From: Spirodela intermedia
Taxonomy: Eukaryota > Streptophyta > Magnoliopsida > Alismatales > Araceae
Direction: 5' to 3'
Assembly (NCBI GenBank): GCA_902729315.2
Contig: LR746269.1
Location: forward strand, 6,045,501 to 6,109,500
DNA: 64,000 bases
Part shown: piece by piece, positions 42,645 through 52,034 of the stretch
Layout of the letters: each line of letters opens with the position of its first letter
Numbering within the stretch: position 1 is the stretch's first letter
The notes under the pieces: model-generated
What the model was told of the DNA's origin: nothing
The model's database searches: none
What the model saw: the letters and a program-made list of their open reading frames with translations, nothing else
Position numbers and translations under genes: made by a program

Positions 42645-42716
42645 CGCCGTTGCCGGGGATCGAACCCGGGTCACCCGCGTGACAGGCGGGAATACTTACC
42701 ACTATACTACAACGAC
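42645..42716 (-). tRNA. tRNA-Asp (GTC)
   Basis: 72-nt tRNA on the minus strand. The 7-bp acceptor stem GTCGTTG pairs with CAACGGC (one G-U pair). A box TAGTATAGTGG, anticodon loop CTGTCAC with anticodon GTC, and B box GGTTCGATCCC are all present. Canonical plant nuclear tRNA-Asp. A TTTT Pol III terminator follows within about 10 nt of the 3' end. Confidence 0.97.
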
Positions 42717-45377
42717 TTAATTATTATTATTATTAAATTTAACCATTAATTATGTTTTTTTGAACAACCAATGGTCATATGAAATATAAAATAATATGTA
42801 TAAAAATAAATGAGAGTCAACATATATTGCAATTTTATTTCTAGAAATAAAGAAGAAAAATCTCGAGACAACTAGTAAACATCCACATACATAAAGGGGG
42901 ATTGTATCAAGCAATATAAAGAAACTATCATAAGTAAGATGCTTAACTTTTACTAGTTCAAAACTTAATACTATCATGTAGTGGATTACAATCATACAAA
43001 TGTGTAGGGTGGCTATTCTTACATCCTCTCAATAAAAATCAAGAAACAATATATTAAATGGCAAGTAGTGGATGTAGGGGAGTGAGTGAAGATACTAGCT
43101 AGTAGAGAGGGATGTTTGATGTCACTATGAAACTCCCAAAGTTTAGGATGGTGAAAGATCCTCTATATGGTTAAATGCTCAGTAGTCCTAAGTTGCAATC
43201 ATGAAAAGATAAGAGAGAAAGCTACGATAAGAGAGAGGGCTGAATGGAAGAGAAGATTACACAATGACAATGAAGTTGGAACTCTAACTAGGAGTGATGC
43301 CTCACGACCAACCCTAGTGGGGCAACAAGCTCCTCACAACCAACTCCTCAAATTAGAGCAAATGAAAACTGAAATTTCATTTCGAGATATTTTGTTCCAA
43401 AAAGTAAAACTTATGGCATCATATATGCCTTATAGTTCCAAACATAAGAGGTAAAACAAGTTATTCGTTAGTAATAAAGGAAGTCACCAATGTATGCATG
43501 GTTTTGATGATGTTAGGGTCAGCAATTGACTTATGCACTTTCTTCAATTAGACAGTGCGATCTACTTCACCTCTCAAATACACCTTGTTTAGCTCTCTTG
43601 TTTGATCCATGAATTCTGAAATGGGCTCCAATCTTGCATCAAGTGGTCAATTCCCTCATTTAGTATCTTACATGCATACACAACCTTGTCTTAGCAGCGT
43701 GCAGTATTGACTATAATAGTAAGGATTCAAAATATATTAATCTAAAAAGTTATGCTACTTGAGAAATGATTGATGTCAACATATGATGATCTACTTGATG
43801 AATAAGAAAGAAAACCTCAAATTCAACTTAGAGGTTCCTTCATTTAAAGTCACTTTGATGTCAATAATATATTCATTTTCATAGTTTGGTTAAGTCAAAT
43901 AATCAATGTAAAAATTTATGGAATTCTTTCAAATGCAAAAGTCATATAGACAATAAGGTAATAAATTAATCAAACTCTCTAAAATTTATGCTTATCTCAT
44001 AAAATAAAATAAAAAAGGAATCAATTTTATGAGTTATACTATTGTGGGCTTCATGTACTTCAAGTAGCTTTCATAGCATCCATGATGAACATGCAAAAAG
44101 ACTTGAAAAATCAAGTGAAGTTGTGACCATGCTAGTAGCACTAGTAAGCTTATAAACAAAATAATAAAAAACAACTAAAGACCCTTTTTTTTTCATTTCA
44201 TACACTTAAAGGAGATTGAGAGGTAATACTTGGCCTCCATAAATAAGAAGGGGGGAATACTTGGACTCCATAAATATCCATTTGCACAAACATTCAAAGA
44301 GTGCATCAACAATATATCAAATCCTCCCACTTATTCTAAAATTACTTATTAAAGTTACATTGCAAGAGCAATTTTGATACATACTTCTTAAAAATCAAGG
44401 AAGTTCATCTTATTATGATGAAAATTATTTTATTTCCATTTATATGTAAATTCGTTCTACATAGTGCTTGTAAAAAATAGTAGAAAAGTAAGTAAATAAT
44501 TTGGTGTCTTGTGTAGAGTAACATACAAGTGAAATCTATCGTGCTTACATACATATTGATCTTATAAACTTTAATTGTAAATCTCCTAAGGAAAATAGTA
44601 AAAAATAAGGGCGCATAATCATTATAAAATAGAAGTGAACAGTAAAAAGATAGAACCATTACAATCTCAACATATTACACATGTAAACATATAATGTATC
44701 GGCTTATTGTGTACATAACTAGTAAAAATAATATATTTTAGTTGGAATCTAATTCACCCACTTCTGGGTAGTCAATATAACCTACCTTTGGATGAAGAGG
44801 ATTAGCTTTATACATCCTCTTAAAATGACTTAAATACTAAATATGGACACTAACTCAACATAAAATAAAATTGAAGGTATCAACATAAAATCAATACATA
44901 TATTCAAATAGATTACAAGACAATGGTCACTTTTCTTGTCTATGGTTTGTTTTTAAAGATAATAAATAATTCGTAAATTAAAAAAAAACACCATTCTAAT
45001 ATTACTCTTGACAGCATCAACTATCTTGTGGCCACTATGGGCATAAAGAAATATCAAAAGTTATAATAACATAATCCATCCATGTGAAAGAGAATGACTA
45101 GAAGTTACTAATTTCATGAATGTGATCAAGAACATGGATAACATTTTCTAGGCTGCCCTCTTCTTTCCTCATTCTATTCTACCACTAACTTAGCATATTT
45201 CTTTTGTCATTTTTACCTTATAATATTTATCTTGTATGCTTCACTTTGTCCTTTCAAGAAAAAATTACTATTCACTTTCATAGTAAATATCAATACTTCC
45301 TCCTTGGACAAAAATGTTAAAAAACATGCCACAATTTCTATGAAATAGAGTGATGAAAAGGACAAAACTGAGAGGCA
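42717..45377. other. AT-rich island without recognisable genes
   Basis: About 2.7 kb, strongly AT-rich compared with the rest of the window. Open frames are short (longest about 95 codons at 43167-43454) and match no family I know. There is no clear terminal repeat, poly-A tail, reverse transcriptase or transposase motif. It could be a decayed transposable element or plain AT-rich spacer. Confidence 0.5.
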
Positions 45378-45448
45378 TGCACCAGCCGGGAATCGAACCC
45401 GGGTCTGTACCGTGGCAGGGTACTATTCTACCACTAGACCACTGGTGC
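45378..45448 (-). tRNA. tRNA-Gly (GCC)
   Basis: 71-nt tRNA on the minus strand. The acceptor stem GCACCAG pairs with CTGGTGC with discriminator A. A box TGGTCTAGTGG, anticodon loop with GCC (CTGCCAC) and B box GGTTCGATTCC are present. A TTTT run lies about 11 nt beyond the 3' end as terminator. Confidence 0.97.
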
Positions 45449-45921
45449 GACTATGATGACCATGAAGTTCAACCATTTCAAATAACTTCAAAGTCCACCA
45501 GCTGCTCATGCTTCTTGAGAAGTCCCATCTATCATGGAGTATTGTCCCACACTAGTGGGAGGGCACGATGATCTTGCTTCATTTGCAGGATTTCACTACT
45601 GGGTCCAGTCAAAGCTGATACTTTTAGGCAGGATCCACTCATTATCTCTGGAAGAATGAATGTGGGTCGTTTGTCACTGATTGAAAATCGCGAAGAGGAT
45701 TTTCGGACTCAGCGGGAGGGCAAAAAATGATCTAAATTTCCCCCTACCGGATCGAAAGTGAATATGGTGATGCCATCGATTCATCTCGTAGCCTAAAAAA
45801 AGTCATTTTATTGAAGAAATAATGGCAATAAATTAGCATTTTAAGTATATATTAACGACCTAATGTGACAACTCCAGCCAGCCAGCCAGCCCAGGAGAGG
45901 CCCCTCTCCCAACGACGGAGC
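45449..45921. other. Intergenic between tRNA-Gly and the lipase-like gene
   Basis: Probably includes the 3' UTR of the minus-strand lipase-like gene above about 45830. Nothing else recognised. Confidence 0.4.
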
Positions 45922-46736
45922 TCAGCACGCCCTGGTCCGGTGGGCATCCTCCGGGGGCGGCGGCGGCTTGCCGGTCACCGGCACGTGTCGGCTGTCGTGC
46001 CCCGCCTTCTGCTCCAGCTCGGAGCTCGCCCTGGCGTCGCCGCCGGAGCGCTCGTCGAGCCACGTCACGATGTCGGAGAAGACGACGGCGATGTTCTCCG
46101 GCGGCTCGCCGGACGTGAGGGCGTGCCACATCTCCGGGTACAGCTTGAAGGTCTTGTCGGCGCTCGCCGCCGTCTCGTACAGCAGCCCGCTGACCGCCGG
46201 GTCCGTCACCGAGTCCTCGCCGCCGTGGACGATGATGAACGGCAGCGATACCTTCACGAAGTTGCACCGTTAAAGCCGTCATCAGAGGCGGCTTGTGGGC
46301 GTTGACACGCGGAAATATCTCGGACGATCTTTTATAGTTACCTCGTGGAGCTTCTCCTCCATCTGAAGGCTGACCTTGACGAGCTCGTGTCCGGTCCTCA
46401 GCCGGGGCCTTCCCTTGTAGCAGTATGGGTTGTTGCGGACCTGCCGACGAGGGAGAAGAAGGGTTGACCGGAATTACAGCCGTGAACAAAGGGGCGGTTA
46501 GTGTGAGAAAGAGCTGGAGGATGGGGGAAGAGAGAGAGAGAGAGAGAGAGAATTTTGTGGTTACGTACCTCCATTCTCCTCTCCGGGCATTTAATGGCGG
46601 TGTCGATGATGTCCTTGGTGGGGATGATCTTCCACGTAGGGATGACCTTACAGAGCCTGGTTAATATACTAATGACGATCGGGTGGGGCTTCATCTCCTC
46701 GGAAATCTGTAAACATCAAGAGAATTACATGAACAG

Positions 46737-46798
<62 letters not shown>

Positions 46799-47341
46799 CT
46801 TGCACATTGGGGCTACCAAGATAGCGCCGTTCCAGAACGTCGGCTGCTTCCTGTGCAGGAGAAGGGCAACAGCTCCCCCCATCGACTCTCCGAGAAGGAA
46901 CCTCTTCTTCGTCCTGTTCTCCGGCCTCTCTGTTCATCATCCGTTCGATCGATCAGAGATGACATAGGCAAAAATTTCATCCTACGGTTTCTTCTTCCTT
47001 CTTGTTCTCACCGCAGATGCCGGTGAAGTGTTCGGAGCAGTCGTCAACGACGGCGTCGAAGCTCTCCACATATCCTTGCAGCCCGGAGGACTTCCCATGG
47101 CCCTCGTAGTCTATACCATAGACCGCGAAGCCAGCTCTCGTCAGAGGAATTGCGGTTCCTGAAGGCGAATATCAAAACCCTAGCTCGTCAACCGTCTGTA
47201 GAACAAGCAAATCTGATATATTATCACGAGATTCTGACGCACCCACCTCTCATCGATATGCTGCATTCCATTGCGTACCCTGCTCCAAATCCATCGTTGA
47301 GACGAAGACGATCAGATCAGATACCAGATGGGTCGAAGCAG

Positions 47342-47423
<82 letters not shown>

Positions 47424-47749
47424 CCATGGCAGAGGAAGATCAGGGCTCTTGGGTCTCTGTTCTTGGGGAGCCACCGGCATGTGAAGAGCTTCATCCCTCT
47501 GGAGTTCTCCACGTATTCCTGCAACCATCGGAAAACAGTTGAATCGTCGGAAAATTATCCCGGAATTAGCCTTCTCTTTCGCCGACAGGAGTCGGAAGAC
47601 GAACCTCATCGTAGTGCCATTCGTGGCTATTCTCGGTGGTTTTCTCCTGTCAACGGTGAAGAACAGAGAAGAACACGAAGGTAAATGAGATTAGGAAGAA
47701 GAAGAAGAAATCGCGTGAGAGATGAGAGAACAGGGTTTGAATCTACCAT
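45922..47749 (-). CDS. Monoacylglycerol lipase-like alpha/beta hydrolase
   Basis: Serine hydrolase of the plant MAGL family, which releases glycerol from monoacylglycerols or lysolipids. Exons on the minus strand: 47749-47732, 47646-47605, 47518-47425, 47279-47247, 47158-47012, 46929-46799, 46706-46569, 46440-46342, 46251-45922; in frame, 343 residues. Landmarks: EYVENSRGMKLFTCRWLPK, oxyanion-side LIFLCHGY, DYEGHGKSSGLQGYV, nucleophile elbow GESMGG with Ser127, Asp247 in VHGGEDSVTDP and His277 in YPEMWHAL, so the triad is complete. WKIIPTKDIIDTAIK is a MAGL-subgroup segment. Automated pipelines may call it caffeoylshikimate esterase, but the sequence is closer to the MAGL branch. The 40-residue tail after WLDERSGGD is Pro/charge-rich and variable. 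The two tiny first exons (6 and 14 codons) are the least certain. Introns contain long GA/CT arrays. Confidence 0.9.
46743..46796. repeat. (GA)n microsatellite in an intron
   Basis: About 54 bp of GA on the plus strand, CT in gene orientation, just downstream of the donor at 46798 and upstream of the acceptor at 46707 of the lipase-like gene. Confidence 0.9.
47345..47420. repeat. (GA)n microsatellite in an intron
   Basis: About 76 bp of GA on the plus strand, CT in gene orientation, in intron 3 (47280-47424) of the lipase-like gene. It begins almost at the donor and makes up about half of the intron. Confidence 0.92.
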
Positions 47750-47994
47750 GGCGAGATGCTGCAGGTCTCGAAGAACCGGAAGATTGGAGAGGAAAGAACC
47801 GGAAATCAGTATGAAAAGGATGGAAGGGCACAGGGCTGCGACCACGGTCAGCGGGAGGGAAGACGCGGAAGAAGATAATTGTGGACGTGGAACGGGGATC
47901 GGTCAGCGGACATACACGTCAGCCACCTTTATCACGAGGGCGGTAGTCAGCGGGTATTGAATCAATATGATACTTCTTCGGTTAGTAATATTCA

Positions 47995-48068
47995 GACCGC
48001 ATAGCGCAGTGGATTAGCGCGTCTGACTTCGGATCAGAAGGTCGTGGGTTCGACTCCCACTGTGGTCG
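47995..48068 (+). tRNA. tRNA-Arg (TCG)
   Basis: 74-nt tRNA. The acceptor stem GACCGCA pairs with TGTGGTC (one G-U pair) with discriminator G. A box TAGCGCAGTGG, anticodon stem TCTGA/TCAGA with loop CTTCGGA (anticodon TCG), and B box GGTTCGACTCC are present. Terminated by TTTTTT at 48074-48079. It sits between the divergent lipase-like and chalcone isomerase genes. Confidence 0.97.
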
Positions 48069-48408
48069 CATCATTTTTTGGCCAATTTCGGATAGTGGTT
48101 TTCTCCCAATCTTTGCAGATAATCTGGGCCTCGACTTTTTAGAACGATATATCGGATTCAACGGCCACAATCTTCGTGTTTCCTCGTTTACCCGCCACCT
48201 GTCGGTCCATGCGTGCTACTCCCCTGGTCAAGGCGTTTCCAGGTGTACCTAAAAGCCCACCCACCTCTCCACGGGTTCTCTCTACCAAACCACAACCCTG
48301 CCCTTCGTTCACCCTTAAACTACTAAAACTGCCACTCCATCTTTTTGCTATATTTACGGGCCCCAGAATTTGATCTGTATGATCAGAGAGAGAGAAGGAG
48401 ATAGCAGG
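48069..48408 (+). promoter_or_regulatory. Chalcone isomerase promoter
   Basis: A TATA box (TATATTTA) is at 48349-48356, 53 bp before the ATG. Upstream are MYB-type AC-like elements: ACCTAA (about 48247) and ACCAAAC (about 48284). Such sites are bound by flavonoid R2R3-MYBs in other plants; their use here is inferred. Confidence 0.55.
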
Positions 48409-49551
48409 ATGGTGACAGTGGAGCTCCCCGCCGTGTCGGAGCTGGATATCGAGGGCTTCGTTTTCCCTCCCGTGGTGGCGAAGCCTCCGGGGTCCTCCAA
48501 GTCGCTGTTCCTCGGTGGCGCAGGTCGGCTTCCCGCTTGATTTCTGCCCAGATTTCATTCGTCCTGTTTTTGTTTTGTTTTGCTGGTTCCCGGAGACTGA
48601 TCTATGATCCTGCTCTCGGATCTGTGATTCAGGGGTGAGGAGTCTGGAAATCCAAGGGAGGGTGATAAAATTCACCTCCATCGGGGTGTACGTGGAGGCG
48701 GAGGCTGTTCCATCCCTCGCCGTCAAGTGGAACGAGAAGACGGCGGAGGAGCTGGCGGACTCCGTCGACTTCTTCCAAGATATCGTGACCGGTGAGATGA
48801 ATCTTCAGTGCCGCGGTGTGGATGATCGCCAAAACAGGTCGTCCGATGTGCGTCCTGATGAGGCATTGATGTGATTTTGTCGCGAACTCTTCGGATCGGC
48901 TCGCAGGAGCTTTCGAGAAGTTCATCAGGGTGACCATGATCTTGCCGCTGACGGGGCAACAGTACTCGGAGAAGGTGGCGGAGAACTGCGTGGCCTACTG
49001 GAAGGCCGTCGGGATCTACACGGACGCAGAGGCCGAAGCCGTGGAGAAGTTAAAGGACACCTTCAAGGATGAGACCTTTCCCCCGGGTTCCTCCATCCTG
49101 TTCACGCAGTCCCCTTCTGGATCCCTTACGGTGAGTCCTTTTCCCGCCAAATTGAGCTCACTCGAATCACGGAATCTCCGATCGCGAATCCGGTCGCCGG
49201 TGCTGATTCGATCTTCTCGCTTCTCCGATTTTATCTCAGATCGCGTTCTCCAAGGACAGCACCCTCCCGGAATATGGGAAAGCGGTGATCGAGAACCAGG
49301 CAATGTCACAGGCGGTCTTGGAGTCGGTTATCGGCCAGCACGGCGTGTCCCCTGCAGCCAAGAAGAGCTTGGCGTCGAGGATCTCGGAGCTCCTGAAGAG
49401 TGTTAATGGCGGGGAGAACGGCCACGTTGAGGCGGCGCCACCGTCGCTGAACGGTCACGTTGGGCCAGCGGCACCGCTGCCGGAGAACGGCCACGTCAAG
49501 GCGGCGCCCCCCTCGGAGGACGGAACGACGCCGGAGAAGACTAGCCAGTGA
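48409..49551 (+). CDS. CHI: Chalcone-flavanone isomerase
   Basis: Catalyses stereospecific closure of chalcones to (2S)-flavanones, the second committed step of flavonoid synthesis, in the cytosol/ER-associated metabolon. Exons: 48409-48523, 48633-48791, 48907-49130, 49240-49551; in frame, 269 residues. The four-exon layout matches the family. Active-site residues are present: Arg41 (GAGVRSLEI), Thr53 ([11 protein letters not shown]), Tyr111 (QQYSEKV) and Asn118 ([12 protein letters not shown]). The positions equivalent to alfalfa T190-M191 are Ser195-Val196 ([14 protein letters not shown]), which places it with non-legume type I enzymes using naringenin chalcone. [17 protein letters not shown] is also conserved. 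Oddity: after the normal end near residue 222 there is an extra tail of about 45 residues with three NGHV-containing repeats and Ala/Pro stretches. Confidence 0.95.
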
Positions 49552-50158
49552 GGGAGGGAAGAACGCACGCGTGCGTCGTTAATGGGCCTCGTCGTCCTCT
49601 TTTTTGGGATTCCATAGTCCCTAAATGGGCCATCTTAGTAATATTATAAAAATGAGTTATCCTTTTCAAGGCCCAGTTGTCCAAGAAGATCAGACGACCC
49701 ATCCATTTGAACTTGTTAGGCCCATATTAGCCCATCAAAGCCCAACCCACTGGATCCAACTCAAGGCTACAGGCGCCAACGGGTAGCTCCATAGCTCTCT
49801 CTCGCTCGCTCTCCCTCTCTCTATCTCGTCCCTCTCTCCCTCTTCTCCCTCCCCCCTCTCTCTCTCTTTCTCTCTGATGGAAAGGCGATGTTGTGTTAGA
49901 GCGAGAGAAAGGGAGAGAGAGAGAGAGAGTGAGTGAGTGAGTAGAGTATGAATTCTTGTGAATCGAGAAGACTTTGGGCATCTAAACCCTATTATCTGCT
50001 CCTGGTTTCATCTCGAGCAAGCAAAAAGATCAAAGAACCAGCCGAGGACTTCTCAAGAAGCTGTTACTGCTTTTCAGATGACAGAAAGTCTGCGGTAAGA
50101 AAACACGGAGACAGAGACAGAGAGAGGGAGGCATCAGATCAAGAAACTCTCTCTCCAC
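49552..50158. other. Convergent intergenic region
   Basis: Chalcone isomerase 3' UTR, then several TGGGCC/GGCCCA motifs (49583, 49626, 49671, 49720) and a CT-rich tract followed by a GA tract (49793-49930). The 3' UTR of the minus-strand 154-residue gene lies near 50100. No gene is supported. Confidence 0.45.
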
Positions 50159-50623
50159 CTAACTGGAAGCCTGGTAGTTACCCAAGTCAACGCTAGCCGT
50201 GCAGGCCAGCAACCGGAGGAAGATGGATCGGACGGCGGCCAACGAGACCTCTCTCAGCCTCCTTACCACCCCGCACTTTTCCTTCTCCTTCTTCTTCTTC
50301 CTCTTCTTCTCCATACGGCCGACGCAGCAGCAACCAGGGGTCATATTCCCGTTGACTATTATTCCACCCACCTTCTTCTTCATCTTGCCGAGGCACCTCC
50401 TGGTCCTCTCGGGGACGCTCTCCTTCCTGGAGAAGGTGTAGCTCCTCAGGTACATCTGCCGGCACGAGTAGCTATCCACCACCCGCGGCTGTTGCCACTG
50501 GCGGCGCCGCTTCTCCCCCTCGCCGCCACAGACCCTTCCGACGAACTCCACGTCCGACTCCGGCCATCTGTACAGGTTCACGTACGTTGCCCTCACCGGC
50601 GCTCCCCCCTCCATGCAGCCCAT
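50159..50623 (-). CDS. Uncharacterised plant basic protein (154 residues)
   Basis: Single-exon minus-strand gene; I do not know a functional name. The start MGCMEGGAP is chosen because an upstream in-frame Met is followed only by Arg/Glu from a GA repeat. The protein has a conserved-looking N-terminal unit (YVNLYRWPESDVEFVGRV) and a central block (RVVDSYSCRQMYLRSYTFSR, then ESVPERTRRCLGKMKKKVG). A very Lys-rich stretch (RMEKKRKKKKEKEKCG) and a C-terminal helix (LREVSLAAVRSIFLRLLACT) follow. This order recalls small stress-related plant proteins of unknown function with the CRQMYLRSYTFS motif. High basic content suggests nuclear or nucleic-acid association, but that is inference. High GC and lack of introns resemble the ZAT gene. 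Confidence 0.75.
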   Translation of the reverse strand: MGCMEGGAPVRATYVNLYRWPESDVEFVGRVCGGEGEKRRRQWQQPRVVDSYSCRQMYLRSYTFSRKESVPERTRRCLGKMKKKVGGIIVNGNMTPGCCCVGRMEKKRKKKKEKEKCGVVRRLREVSLAAVRSIFLRLLACTASVDLGNYQASS

Positions 50624-52034
50624 CTCTCTCTCTCTCTCTCTATGAAACTCTTCTTCTCTCAGGGTCATCTCAGAGCTGGTCTCTTCCTTCCTTTTATCTT
50701 CCTTCGTTAGCCCAAGAGGGAACCAGGCGTTGACTATTCCGCCGCCATGGGAGGCTGCGGGAGCATGATGGCGGCTGCACTCGAACCTCTTTCTTGCTCA
50801 TGAAAGCTCTCCTCAGGTGGTGGCGGTGATGATGACGGCGGAGGTCTCGAGATCGCTCGCGTGGCGCGCCATCATTGGACCAGCTGGCAATCTTTCTCTG
50901 CACTCCAAGTTACGCCCACAGCACGTGAATGATAGAAAGGACAGAGATATGGTGAGAAGAAGGCAAAGAAAACCCTAGATTTGTCAGCATATTTACGCTA
51001 TTGGACCTAAAGGCCAAGTACATGGAAAGCCCAACAAATATTGGGCTTAAATGGGCCGTCGTCACAGTCCGCATGGCTTGTCAATATGGAGAGCACAAAA
51101 ATGTATCAAGTAGTCTTTGTCAGTATAATGAATTTAATCATTTTAAAGAATATAAAATATCAAAAAAATCTAATTTTTATTATGCTCCGAATGTGTGCGA
51201 GAGACGTTATCAGGTCGGATACGGGGTCAACGCTGCCGTGGTTTTCCTGAGATCCATGCTTTTCGGAGGTCACGAGTCAACTCATTTCAGATTCTGGAAA
51301 AGGAACTCGGCGTGGACTTTTTCCCGGGGAGACCCCGCTGATAAAGATCGACATTACTGAGTAACCGAGATATATTTCCCCGGGTTTGACGCGATTCACC
51401 CTCTACGTGCACACGGCAGACGACAGCACCTCTGAGACTAAAGAGCAGACGGACCATGCAGCAGTGGGAAAGTCGACAGCAGCTTCCGAAGCTGAGGAAC
51501 CAACCGGTCAATCCCCTCCAAGCAGAAGAGAGCCGTTCGCGTTCCGAAGCTTCCATCCTCCAAGATTCAGGGAGTCAAAATGATACTCCATTTCCATTTT
51601 TGGCTAGCAGCTGAACTCTTGATAGTTATGACCCCTTCGCAGGTCGCGGGCAGAGCCAACAAGCTGGTCAACGGCTCCCTGAAAGAGGAGAAAAGGAAAG
51701 ATCGAAACTGATGCGACCCTGTGATCATAGCTGATGAGAACGAGGCAAAGAAGTCAACAACCGTATGGTCTGCAGATCCAGGTTGCGGGTTCCTTCCCAC
51801 TAAATCAGGTACGGATATATATCACCACAACCAACCCTCCTGAATGCACCGAGTCTGTCGCTGCAAAAAGCTGGATATCCACAGGGAGCTATTCAATCCC
51901 CACGGACAGCCCATCGGAGTTTCCAAAATGGGCAAAAGCAGGGCCTTCTTCTGCCGGACAAGAATGTCTCAGGCTTGTTATTATCTGTACAACTTCTTCC
52001 CTCTCCCGAGCGGATCTGTGGCTTCAAAAGAGGA
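50624..52034. other. Region upstream of the 154-residue gene and 3' of the large nuclear protein
   Basis: 50624-50950 is the probable promoter and leader of the minus-strand 154-residue gene. 51000-51360 holds two TGGGC motifs and AT-rich sequence. 51650-52034 is probably the 3' UTR of the large nuclear-protein gene. No further gene is supported. Confidence 0.4.

Noticed and set aside
43167-43454. 95-codon frame in the AT-rich island as a transposon remnant protein
   Set aside because: No transposase, integrase, gag or RT motif is visible.
45860-46489. Minus-strand open frame of 209 codons rich in Arg/Gly
   Set aside because: Shifted frame over the last two exons and intron of the lipase-like gene; the true frame contains the catalytic Asp and His.
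45922-47749. Calling the hydrolase caffeoylshikimate esterase
   Set aside because: It shares the GESMGG fold, but the flanking segments (LFTCRWLPK, WKIIPTKDIID) fit the MAGL branch rather than true CSE.
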